Shown here in pieces: positions 11,352 to 20,960 of a stretch of 64,000 bases of DNA (the first letter of the stretch is position 1; each line of letters starts with the position of its first letter). The stretch is from Buddleja alternifolia (taxonomy: Eukaryota > Streptophyta > Magnoliopsida > Lamiales > Scrophulariaceae). The notes beneath the pieces were generated by a model. It was not told the origin of the DNA, ran no database searches, and saw nothing but the letters and a program-made list of their open reading frames with translations. The DNA is taken from positions 11,287,077 through 11,351,076 of the forward strand of contig CM033408.1 in NCBI GenBank assembly GCA_019426215.1. Reading direction: 5' to 3'. Both the position numbers and the translations under genes were made by a program.

Positions 11352-11471
11352 TCGCCATTACTAATGGCGGATCCTCAACACAAAAAAATATTGTCAGGAT
11401 CCGCCATTACTAATGGCGGATCCTGACCGAGCTAACAAAATTTGTCAGGCTCCGTCATTATTAATGGCGGA
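11352..11471. repeat. three stacked short palindromes at the MULE right end
   Basis: Units of the same palindrome as at the left end lie at 11352-11371, 11400-11420 and 11451-11471. The outermost has changed (CCGTCATTATTAATGGCGG) and pairs imperfectly. A CTGACAAA-type spacer motif recurs between them. A half unit (GTGGCGGATCCTCAC) lies near 11290. Confidence 0.85.
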
Positions 11472-11559
11472 TCTGTAGTGTGTCATTTCCGGATCTCGTT
11501 TTATTTGTGTATTATTTATATATATTTTATTTAAAAGAGTATTATTTTTTAAAACTTCC
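11435..11559 (-). repeat. MULE right terminal inverted repeat
   Basis: The reverse complement aligns with 2879-2997 from the outermost GGA inward through AATAATACACAAATAAAA and GGAAATG. Small indels set it apart (an extra 4-6 bases before the first palindrome). It is followed directly by the second copy of the 9-bp duplication, 11560-11568. Confidence 0.9.
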
Positions 11560-11657
11560 ACAATTTTATGATTTAATAAACAAAGATTGTCATTTGTAAC
11601 AATTTCAAGTTTATGTTGATAAACATGGTGGTTAACTAAGTATAGTGCTAGACTCCA

Positions 11658-12540
11658 TCAAGTTTCTATGTTTACATAATTCATATACATATATCCATAC
11701 ATATACATCTCCGCCGCCGTCAGCTGCTTGTTAGGCACCAAATGATGACTGTAGTTCAACATATAGACATTTCCTCCGTCGGAGAAGATCGCGACGTCAA
11801 CCAGTGTGAAAATCTCCACCGCCTTCAGATTCAAGAGTTTGATGTACTTCACGCGCAGCGCAAGTGAGACGATGTTGTAGCCGATGGTGCGGAGTCGGAT
11901 GATAGCGTCCTTCAACATCATGTGCATGATAGAGAGCGACGGATGCGGCGCTGAGGTGGAGGAGAGAGAAGGCAGAGGAAAGGACACTGACGTCATGTCC
12001 TCGGTGTTGTTGCATGAGAGAGGTGAGAGGTGCGAGACGAATCCTTGGAGACTGTGCACGATGACGGGTCCATTGTTGAAGATCTCAGGTCACGTGATCT
12101 TGACGCCATTGATGTACACCTTATTCTCGGTGTTGGATTGGCTTAGTCGCGGGTGCCTTGCTGGATTGACTGGTGCGCGTGTTAGAGCACCAGCGGGGAG
12201 ACCGAGTAATACTTCCAAATAGCTGTGTTGTGTAGGCTCCATCGCCTCAGGTGGCGTACATATGTCTCAGACCAGTGTGGAAAATATGATGACTTTTGGT
12301 TGGTGTCATCATGAGTTTGGACCTGCTCGTCATCATGAATTTGGACGGGCGCTTCTTGGTTGTTTTCTTTCTCCAAATTCGTGAAGGAGTTTGAAAGAGT
12401 CATAGGTGGATGTCTTGTATTTGTGTACGTCAATTCGGTGTTTACCGAGGATGAAGGTAGTGAGGAGGAGGAGGAGGATGAAGCTCCATCCATGGTGGCG
12501 GAGATGAAGAGTGAAAGGACGAGAAGGACAACTAGTAGTT
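11658..12540 (-). pseudogene. fasciclin-like (FAS1) cell-surface protein gene, decayed
   Basis: FAS1 proteins are secreted adhesion proteins of the plant cell wall. On the minus strand a hydrophobic run (LLVVLLVLSLFISA, about 12540-12500) resembles a signal peptide but has no in-frame Met before it. Next come a Ser-rich stretch and the end of one FAS1 domain (VYINGVKIT, then a TGA at 12092-12090, then FNNGPVIVHSLQGFVSHLSP). The start of a second domain follows (LRTIGYNIVSLALRVKY, IFTLVDVAIFSDGGNVYML, HHLVPNKQLTAAE), ending at a stop near 11658. A frame change lies near 12215-12240. The pattern suits the two-domain FLA19-21 type. The lost start, frameshift, stop and short length argue for a pseudogene; assembly errors could add some of these. 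Confidence 0.55.
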
Positions 12541-12554
12541 AAGATGCATATCAT

Positions 12555-12925
12555 AAAGTTACCAAAAGTTTAATTGTATATATATACATATATATCTATA
12601 TATAGTGAGTGAAGTATATATATATATATATTAATGTAAAAAATGCATAATTATGATAAGTAAAATTACCGTAAGTTTAATTGTAAATTTCCAAATATTT
12701 TATAATGGTTTTTTTAAAATAGAAATCGAATTCGAATTCGATCATCCTCGAATTATTCGCGAATTTACTATTCCTTTATCTATAACGAAACTAAAATTTA
12801 AGACCTTGATAATAACATAGAAGTAGATAATTACCTTCAAATTTTTAGGGAGAAAGGAGAAGAAATTGGGGAGAAGGAGAGGGAAAAACTTGGAGTGGGA
12901 AGAAGAAGCTGCTCACGCCTTGCAC
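12555..12925. other. AT-rich spacer with a TA microsatellite
   Basis: TATATA-type simple repeat lies at about 12579-12635. The rest is AT-rich with no supported gene. The 8-bp left copy of the hAT duplication (12918-12925) closes it. Confidence 0.7.
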
Positions 12926-13378
12926 TAGGGGTATTCATCGGTTCGGTTCGGTCCAAAATTGAATCGAAATTTCGGTTCTCCAAATTCCAAACCGAAAACC
13001 GAATCGAAAAAAATCGGTTCGGTTCGGTTCGGTTAAACCGAATTTCCGAAAAAAAAATAAAAAAAAAATAAAAATAAAAAAATTTGGTCACTTTCTCTCT
13101 TTTTCCTATAAGTTGTTATTAGAAAATACACTTTTTATAATTTTCTATCTATATTATACTATATATAAATAAAATAAAAAATAAAAAAATTAATAATAAA
13201 AAAAATTCGGTTTTTGGTTAACCGAACCGAACTTCAAAATCGAAAATCGAATTTTTGTAAAAGAAAAGATCGAAAACCGAACCGAATTTTTTGGTTCGGT
13301 TTCAGTTCGAACCGAATTTTCGATTTTCGATTCGGTTTGGCCGGTTAATCAAATTTTCGGTTTTCATGAACACCCCTC
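12926..13378. mobile_element. short non-autonomous hAT-type element, 453 bp
   Basis: The ends are inverted: left TAGGGGTATTCATC, right (reverse complement) GAGGGGTGTTCATGAAAACC, close to the CAGGGGTGTTCA termini of plant hAT families. An 8-bp duplication CCTTGCAC flanks it (12918-12925 and 13379-13386), the usual hAT length. The inside is dominated by iterated GGTTCGGTTCGG and its complement, with no coding capacity. Confidence 0.85.
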
Positions 13379-13386
13379 CCTTGCAC

Positions 13387-13552
13387 ACAGGCGTGAACAG
13401 CTCCCTATAAACTTGAACACGCCTTTCTTTACGGCGTGTTCAGCCCACAGTAACATTAATATTACCGTTGACTAGGATATGCCCCCAAGTAAATACTTTA
13501 AAAAAATTGAATTAAATGGGGCACCCAGCTAACACACCTTTTCTCAAGGCGT
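13387..13552. other. short spacer between hAT element and LINE
   Basis: Non-coding. It holds inverted-looking pieces around GCGTGAACAGC (about 13391) and GGCGTGTTCAGC (about 13434), and a further GGCGTGTTA at 13548. I see no known element. Confidence 0.4.
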
Positions 13553-13563
13553 GTTATGCTAGA

Positions 13564-14262
13564 TTTTTTTTTTTTAATACAAAGAGAAGGGGGGAACCCT
13601 AACGATCTATCCCGACAGACCCGGGTTTATAGTTGTTTGTCTAAGCCAAGTAAGGCCTCGCAGATCTTGTTCCAAAGTATTACACAAATCCAAACTCGGG
13701 GATTGCATGACACCAAGTGTTCTTTCAAAACCCTTCTTGGCCGATCTGTCTGCCACACGATTGACTTCTCGCCAGATGTTACGTATTTCAACGTGCCATG
13801 CCAGCTTCATCTTGCATCTGATTCGATCAATAAGCTCCCAGTGGTGGTGCGAGGGCGTACCCTCTTGAATACCCCAGATAGCCTCCCTACTATCAGATTC
13901 AACAATCACGTCACAGAGGTGCATGTCCCAAGCCAAATTTAGGCCATACAAAATAGCTGTCAACTCAGCTCCAAGCGGCGTGGAAGTGCCTATACCACCA
14001 CTAAACCCCCAAATCCAGTGACCATGATGGTCACGAATAACTCCTCCGATGCTAGCCCAACCAGCATGTAGTTCATCCCCCCGACGTACTGCGCCGTCAA
14101 CATTAAGTTTCCAAGTACCAAGAACAGGTGGTTTCCAATGAACAGAAATAGAATGGTCAACCTCAGTGGTGTCACTTTGTTGAACTCGCAATGTCTCAGC
14201 CACGCGACTACGGACTATGTCCACATCCGCATTAGGGTTCATGTCTTCTTTTCCATGCACAC
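13564..14262 (-). mobile_element. 5'-truncated L1-type LINE, 699 bp
   Basis: On the minus strand the insert ends in a poly(A) tail (plus-strand T run from 13564). It is flanked by an 11-bp direct repeat GTTATGCTAGA (13553-13563 and 14263-14273). Only the 3' part of the element is present and it encodes an RNase H domain. A variable-length duplication, A tail and 5' truncation are the hallmarks of L1 insertion. Confidence 0.9.
13607..14260 (-). CDS. LINE RNase H domain (open 5' end)
   Basis: Plant L1 elements often carry an RNase H domain at the end of ORF2, which removes RNA from RNA-DNA hybrids. This frame is open from the truncation point to a stop at 13607, 217 residues. It shows the RVT_3 pattern: WKLNVDGAVRRG (first Asp), PLGAELTAILYGL (Glu), VIVESDSREAI (Asp) and VNRVADRSAK (last Asp). 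All four metal-binding acids are present and there is no internal stop. It has no promoter or true start of its own, so expression is doubtful despite the clean frame. Confidence 0.85.
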   Translation of the reverse strand: MHGKEDMNPNADVDIVRSRVAETLRVQQSDTTEVDHSISVHWKPPVLGTWKLNVDGAVRRGDELHAGWASIGGVIRDHHGHWIWGFSGGIGTSTPLGAELTAILYGLNLAWDMHLCDVIVESDSREAIWGIQEGTPSHHHWELIDRIRCKMKLAWHVEIRNIWREVNRVADRSAKKGFERTLGVMQSPSLDLCNTLEQDLRGLTWLRQTTINPGLSG

Positions 14263-14498
14263 GTTATGCTAGACTTTGATACACATCAAAATATGTGTAT
14301 TATTATTTTTTTTCCGAATTTGTATTATTTAAAAAAAAAAAACCTGAATTGAGTGGTCTTTGTGTGATTTTTTTCTTTTTTTTGGTAAAAGCAGTGGCCT
14401 TTGTGTGATTAAAGTGAAACATGAGTGACTCTTATTAGAGGCCCATATACTCTGCAAAAAATGCAAATCACACCCCAACATTAGGGGCAAACCTCACA

Positions 14499-17400
14499 AT
14501 GCCACCACCACCACCACCACCACAAGCCGCACCGCCGGCTCTGACCAAACCCTACTTCTTCTACGGCCACCGCAAGCCTACCCAGAACCGCCCCACCGTT
14601 CGCGGCGGCTTCTTCTCCAACCACCGTACTGTAAACCCTAACAAGTCCAGCCACCCCCCCTCCGCCGCACAACAGCCCTTTGACCTGCAAAAGTGGGACC
14701 CAGATCAGAAAATCAACCGAAATGCACCTTATGCAAAAGACCCTTCAGAAAAATTCTTCTCCTTGGCGAAAAATCTATCTCCAATTGCTAGATACATAGT
14801 GGACGCGTTCAGAAAGCATAAGCAGTGGACCCCGCCGCTCGTGGCGGAGCTTAATCGGCTCCGCCGTGTGACGCCGAAGCTGGTGGCGGAGATTCTGAAG
14901 TTCCCGGACGTTGATCCTAGGCTCTCCACCAAGTTCTTTCATTGGGCTGGTATGCAAATAACAATTTCTTTCTTAAGTGCTAAAAATATGAGATTTTGCG
15001 TTTCTATAGAGTGGATGTAGTTTTATTTATTTGATCGAGTAAATGTAATAGTTTGATAGTGCTTCCTGTGCAAAAATGTATTATGTGCAGCTTAGCTTAT
15101 AATAATAGATTTTTTAGCTAAGAAGCATGTGTCATTTTTATGTGTGTATGATTGCATGCATATCGTTTGGTTTATGGATGACTCAGATATTTAAGTATGA
15201 TGGAAAATGCATTTATGCTGCGCAATTTACTAACATTTTGGCAAGTATATAGCATGTGTGAATGGCTTGTATAGACTGCAAGTGTAAGTAAATATACACA
15301 GGGACGTTAGAATTCTTAACTGATGAAGCGTGGGCTGTGTTGTCATGTTTGTGTATGTTTATGGGTGCGGGGGAAGCATAATAGGCAGGAAATACATTGT
15401 CTGCAGTGCAGTGCACAAGTATTTTAAGCTACTGTAGCATTGCAAATGGATAATATTGCCTACACTGCCAGTCTAAATAAATATAATAAAGGGGATCTAC
15501 GTTTCTAAAACACATTTAGTTTTGCTGAATATAGGATGTTATTCTATCTTTGCGGGGATGCTTGAAATTTCTCTTGTGAATCTGTTGCTGTGATGTGAAG
15601 AACTTAAAGAATGGTATTGTCTTCTGTGATTTTCCTGTTTGTTAGGTTCTCTTATGGAATTTACTGACTATTATTAAAATAAACTTACAAATATGGTGTA
15701 TTTCCTTGCCTTCAACTCACGAGCATTACATTGAGGAAAAGAATTAATCAATTATTTTCCTTTTCTTCTTTGTCTCAGCATTTCTCGTGGTTGCATGGTA
15801 CCATACAGTTAAGTCGAAATGGTAGTTTCGTGTTAACTTCAAGCATATAAAGTTCTTTGTTTTGCTCTTGAAAGTCCGTTGTGTGTAATGATTTATGGAG
15901 CACGGTGCCTGCAAATATGCTGTTGAAAGTTGTAAACACAATTTTGTGTTTTTTTGATTAAACTACTAAGCAGAAGGTTTCTAGGCATTATTTTGCTTGC
16001 TCTGATGCCTTTTGCCTTCTTTTTTTTTAAAAATTATTATATTCTGTTGCATAGTTGCTTCCTGTTTTACTTATGGAAGCATAGCGGTACCATATTTTAT
16101 CAGGTGTTGTAAATGCATTTGCTCATGTATTGATTGGACAGGCAAGCAGAAGGGTTGAACATGACTTTGCTTGTCAATGCCTTGCCTTTTTTAAATCGGG
16201 TAAATCACTTCCGGGATGCTGATCAGGTGCCCGAGTTGATGCATTTGCAAGGGAGCTACCTACTGAAATGCAGTTTGCAATCTTGATCAGGATGCATGCT
16301 GATGCGACCAGGGGTCTGAGGGTACACTATGTGTATGAGAAAATGAAGAAATTTGGGGTGAAACCAAGAGTCTTTCTGTATAACAGGATAATGGATGCAT
16401 TAGTTAAGACTGGTCATTTAGATTTGGCCATATCAGTATATGATGATTTCGTTGATGGTTGGTCGAAGAAAATGTCACTTATATGATTCTGATTAAGGGT
16501 TTGTGTAAAGCAGGACGGATGGATAAAGTGTTCGACCTTTTGGATCAGATGAGGAAGAATCTATGCAACCAGATGTGTTTGCGTACACGGCAATGGTAAA
16601 GGTTTTAGTTTCGGAGGGAAATTGGATGGTTGTTTGAGTGTGTGGGAGGAAATGCAAAAGGATGGTGTCAAGCCAGATGTCATGCTTATTCAACTTTAAT
16701 CATGGCACTTTGTAAATGGGACCGTGTTGATGAGGGTTATGAATTATTTAAGGATATGAAGAGAGAAATATCTGATATACAGGGCTATTTATGGTCTTTG
16801 ATCGAAGCATATGTGCGGATGGGAGGGTGGGTTCAGCTTGTGGTTTGCTCAAAGACTTGATGGATTCGGGATATAGAGCTGATTTGGCAATATATAACTC
16901 CCTTATTGAAGGCTTGTGCAATTCAAACTGGTTGACAGAGCTATAAAACTTTTCCAAGTAACATTCGAGAGGATCTCCACCCGACTTTAGTACTGTCCAT
17001 CCAGTCTTGGTTCTTATATGCAGAGTTTGAAAAGATGGAAGAATTTTGTAAATTGCTCGGCCAAATGCAGAAAATGGGGTTTTCTGTCATTGATGATTTA
17101 GTCAAATCTTTTTTTCTGTGTTGTGGAGAAAAAAATGGAGTCATGATGGCTTTGGAAGTGTTTGATTACTTGAAAAAACGCGAAAAACTATCTCAGTGTT
17201 CCAGTTTACAATATACTTATGGAGGGCCCTTCTCAAGAACGGTGAGGACAAGAAAGCATTGTCACTATTCCATGAATTGAATGATTTAGACTTGATACCG
17301 GACTCATCAACTTACAGTAATGTGATTTTATGTTATGTTGAAATTGGAGATATAAAGGAGGCATGCACTTGTTACACAATAATAGAAAGTCTTTAGTTCC

Positions 17401-17854
17401 TTCAGTTGCTGCCTACTATTCTCTTGTTGAGGGCCTTTCTAAAATAGGAGAGATAGATGCGGCTATGATGCTTGTTCGTGATTGCTTTGGCTAATGTGTC
17501 AAGCGGCCCATGGAATTTAAGTATACCTTACTATTATCCATGTTTGCAAGCAAAATAATGCTGAAAAGATCATTGAAGTTGTAAATGAAATGGTGGAACA
17601 AGATTTTTCTAGGAACATGTTTATATGCTGCTATAATATATGGTATGTGCAAGCATGGAACATTTGAGAGGCGAGGAAGTCTTCTCAATCATGAGAGAGT
17701 CTAAGTTTCTTAGTGAAGCTGATGTCATAGCATACGATGAGATGCTTATTGACCACATGAAAAAGACAACTGCAGATTTGGTGTTGTCTGGGCTAAATTC
17801 TTTTGGCCTCGAGTCAAATTAAAGGCAAAAGGGTGTACACTCTTGCCAAGTTGA
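14499..17854 (+). pseudogene. PPR (pentatricopeptide repeat) protein gene, frame broken many times
   Basis: PPR proteins bind organelle RNA. Exon 1 (14499-14949) is open: a Pro-rich start from a CCA repeat, then KPYFFYGHRKPTQNRPTVRGG, FDLQKWDPD, LSPIARYIVDAFRKHKQW and RLSTKFFHWAG. A 1.19-kb intron (GT at 14950, AG ending 16141) joins FFHWAG to KQKG in phase. From about 16160 on, the P-type repeats are clear (VKPRVFLYNRIMDALVKTGH, VDEGYELFKDMK, YNSLIEGLCN, PDSSTYSNVIL, AAIIYGMCKHG), but they hop between frames at least eight times. The end TADLVLSGLNSFGLES is followed, after another shift, by a natural stop at 17852-17854. Order and motifs match what I recall of Arabidopsis At4g20740 (EMB3131), where loss is embryo-lethal. 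It is either a decayed duplicate or a real gene with many indel errors. Confidence 0.8.
14950..16141 (+). other. intron of the PPR gene
   Basis: It starts GTATGCAAAT and ends TTGATTGGACAG. It is T-rich and lacks long ORFs, and the flanking coding parts join exactly in phase. Its presence argues against a processed (retro-copied) pseudogene. Confidence 0.75.
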
Positions 17855-18895
17855 ACACATTAAAAGGGGATAAATTGAGTTCGGCTATGCATAGGCCCGA
17901 AATTTCATCCTGAGCAAAATTAGAGTACCAGAGTGGGTTTAAAAACTGTTGGATATGTCATAATGTTGACATCACAGTTTGTAATCTATGACTCAGACCT
18001 CACTCTCATAGCATCCAGTGTAGCATCTCATGACTGATCTAATATTCTTGCTGGTCTCGAGACGTTCAGTCATAAGTTGAACCTTTGAGCCAGAACCTAA
18101 TTCAGTGGATGAAGTTACTTCAGGATTGCTGTTTTGCTAACTTATTTCATGATGAATTTAGCCCGGTATGTCCTAGAGCTTTAACTTGCTGTTTAATATG
18201 AAGAAATAATGTAATCCCTTGCTGTACGTTGACCTAGTATTTCACTTCTTGTTCTCCTTATTGAAATCTTTTTTGAGAGAATTACAGCTTGCAGATGAAT
18301 TCTTATTGTAGGTTGGCTAGTGAAAAATGTCTCTTTAGCCTAGACATCTAATATACGAATTGAATCATTGTGTGCAGTCCTGGCGAATCAGAAGTATAGC
18401 GTGACCAATTGACACAACAATCAGATGAATTTTTAAGAGAATGAGACTTTTAATCACTTAAAGATACCTTTTGGACTGAGAACGAAAGAATACGGGAAAT
18501 GCATGCTTGTCGTGTGACAATGTCTCCTTTAATGTATGTCGAAGGCTTTTGAGGCTCGTAATATTAAAAATTTAGAGCTTCTATTTTGGTCATAAGTTAT
18601 TAAGTTTGCTTTTGTGCATGCAAATGCAACTGTTACAGCTTAAGTACAGTGAGAGGCTGACAAACTCTTGAATGTGAAGCTAGGCTGCTGTTCGGATGTT
18701 TAAGGCCTTGTTTGGTTATATTTCATACATTTTCTATTTCCATATTTTTCAGATGTTAAAATATTATATAAGTTTTTTTATGAAAATGAAAATGTGTTTG
18801 GATTAAGGGTAGAAAGCCTTCACCTTATAGTATTAAAAACAATATTTTTGTAAATGAGTGATAACTTATGGCCCCTACATCGGAAAATTTTGAGG

Positions 18896-19026
18896 TGGAT
18901 CAGGAGTATTGGTCCCTGTCCATTTTTCACCACACATTTGAAATAATTGGTGTGGTTTTCACACTCACCTACCCTGTGTAAATCACCTCACTCTAAGTGT
19001 TTGTGTGGTGAAAAATGGATCAGGAG
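18896..19026. repeat. stem-loop between 11-bp direct repeats
   Basis: TCCATTTTTCACCACACA (18919-18936) is repeated inverted at 19002-19019, with a 65-bp loop. TGGATCAGGAG occurs at 18896-18906 and 19016-19026 in direct orientation, the second overlapping the right arm. It may be a relic of a foldback or MITE-like element; no family was recognised. Confidence 0.6.
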
Positions 19027-19044
19027 CAACAATCCCGTAATTAA

Positions 19045-19069
19045 CCCCCCCCCCCCCCCCCCCCCCCCC
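19045..19069. repeat. C25 homopolymer
   Basis: Twenty-five consecutive C in an AT-rich flank. The length is likely inexact in the assembly. Confidence 0.9.
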
Positions 19070-20513
19070 GACTTTCTTCGTGTCACATCAGTCAAATAAC
19101 AGCTTTGGAGATGAGAAATTGTTATTTAATTTGTTACGGTTCCCATTAGTTTCTTTATGTCACATCAGTTAAATTATGTTGGAATGGGAGTAAAAGTTTT
19201 TTTTTAATGTCTCGTGTCCTTACCTTGTGAGGATAGGAAGAAATATTATTATTAACTATTGAAGAGATTATATTTTGTTTAAAGTAGTAAAACATCATAC
19301 AACTATAAGTGATTACGTTAATAACATAGTTGTCTTAGGTGTGAAAATGACCTCTATAGACATGAAAACAAAATATGTGGTGTTTTTTGTTGAAAAAAGT
19401 GTTAAACAAACACATCTTTAGTGTTCAAATAGTATAAAATGCAAAGTTGAGTTGAAACATAAACGAAACCAAATAAATTTATCTGTTATGACGTTTAGAT
19501 ACAGGAAATGATCTTAGAGAATTGCAAGTGCATGGTGTTACATATGATTTGTGTACGATATTCGATAACATTAGTTGAAGTATCATGCATCGACTTTACC
19601 ACGTCGAAGGTGCATTCAATTTATTGAAAAAAGACCACAGCAGTGTGGCGTCGTGTATGTTGAAGAAACCATATCTAAAGAGGAGTGCAAGTTTTATTGA
19701 GAATATGTATCATCCTGCTATGTTTACTGAAATATCTTCATGCATATATATTTATTCACTTTGCTTGGCCAAAGGGCATCTCAAAGTACCCGGAAAATAA
19801 ATGTAATTATTAATATTTATAATAGAATGGTTTTAACATGATTTTGTCTAGTTTATATGTTTTGATTGGGTTTTGTTTATGAGTTTCCTGAGATATCCAA
19901 TCATGCTCTTTTTAATGTTTCTGTAACAGGTATCCCCCAGGCTTGGCGCGGTAAGGTCTACCCAACTCGAGTAGGTGGGTTCGTTTTGGCTACAACGTGC
20001 ACCGATACTTGACCAATGACCAAAAGAAATCTATCCTTTACACAGATTATTCTATGCCCTTGATAGAGTTTATATGTTAGTGGTGTTACATTACAAGCAT
20101 GTTGAGGAATATTTATTCGCAAGTTTTGTAAATCACATCCTACTACTGCTTTTTGACTAGATATATTACTTAGTACTAGAGACTTCAATTTGTAATAATG
20201 AGTTGAGTAGAAAATTTTGCATGTAATCTTCCCCATCATTTATTATTCAAGATATGGATTTGGGACACAAAAATTATATTATGTAATGGATCTTTATTGT
20301 GGAATTTCTCAAAAATGAAATGAGAAATTTACATACAATACAAAACACCAAATTGAGAATCGATCCAAAGTACTGTAACATATGATATAGACTCTCATCT
20401 CTATTCACCGCCTCACTGCTTTATATAATCTGTGAATTCTTCTTTCAGTGTACACCATTCTTCTTAATCGACGGAAACAACAGGATAAATGTATCGATAG
20501 AATAAAGACTAAG

Positions 20514-20579
20514 NNNNNNNNNNNNNNNNNNNNNNNNNNNNNNNNNNNNNNNNNNNNNNNNNNNNNNNNNNNNNNNNNN
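20514..20579. other. assembly gap, 66 N
   Basis: Unknown bases. Left of it is unique-looking sequence; right of it is the inside of a retrotransposon LTR. The join is therefore uncertain in both size and correctness. Confidence 0.99.
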
Positions 20580-20960
20580 AGGGGCTGTCTACCAAGGATG
20601 CCTAAGGCCCAGTTACTTAGGTTTAATTATTTCCTTGTGTAGTATAATATAGCTACATAGTGGAAATAATTAACCCTAGCCTCATAATTATCTTTCTCGA
20701 TCCAAGTCATAGAATCCCAATCTCTCTCTCTTGCCGTCCATCGGAGAAGTAAAAGAAGGATTTTTCGCTCTCAATTCCGGCGTGGTGATTTAGAGGCAGC
20801 GACTGTTTTGCTGCTGGAAAGTGATCAAAAGCTGGATTAGAAGTTTCAATAATACAAAGAAAGGTACACGTTCTTTAACATGATTGAATACATGAAATTG
20901 GATATGAACCAAGGTGGGATTTAAATTTTTCCACTGCGTTTATATTGTAAAAACCCAACA
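20580..20960 (+). repeat. 3' part of a copia-A type LTR
   Basis: The sequence from about CCAAGGATGCCTAAGGCC to the final CCCAACA at 20960 matches the LTR pieces at 47809-48053 and 55715-55846, including GGCGTGGTGATTTAGAGGCAG and AAGGTACACGTTCTTTAAC. No primer-binding site follows; SIRE-type RT sequence begins at once (20961). It is probably a solo LTR or truncated copy whose start is lost in the gap. It also preserves the CACTA-free target site (AAAAGCTGG, near 20827). Confidence 0.85.

Larger units (their letters stand above)
2879..11559. mobile_element. complete Mutator-like element (MULE) of MuDR-like layout, 8681 bp
   Basis: The element is bounded by a 9-bp target-site duplication ACAATTTTA (2870-2878 and 11560-11568), the length typical of Mutator elements. 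The ends are inverted: left GGACTTTTTTAAAAAATAAT, right (reverse complement) GGAAGTTTTAAAAAATAATA, and they stay alignable for about 120 bp. Inside are a plus-strand MURA transposase (3730-6551) and a convergent minus-strand PMD gene (10130-7787). Each has a pyrimidine-rich leader and a 5' UTR intron starting just inside its terminal repeat. Both exon sets are nearly intact, so the element is young or was until recently autonomous. Confidence 0.93.
17855..20513. other. 2.7-kb stretch with no supported gene
   Basis: Likely the 3' UTR and downstream flank of the PPR locus, then unrecognised sequence. It holds an 18-bp inverted repeat (18919-18936 with 19002-19019) and a C25 run (19045-19069). 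A small open frame at 19585-19800 has no recognisable domain. Nothing else stands out. Confidence 0.6.

Noticed and set aside
14481..14690. Minus-strand ORF over the PPR start
   Set aside because: Shadow of the real plus-strand frame and its CCA repeat.
18706..19420. GGCCTTGTTTGG start reminiscent of some MITE families
   Set aside because: No matching inverted end or target duplication found downstream.
19585..19800. Small open frame of 71 codons in the intergenic stretch
   Set aside because: No recognisable motif, no neighbours in frame, and length expected by chance.
19927..20010. Possible tRNA or organelle-like piece around GGCTTGGCGCGGTAAGG
   Set aside because: No cloverleaf arms or T-loop in the right spacing could be drawn, and no longer organelle match was apparent.
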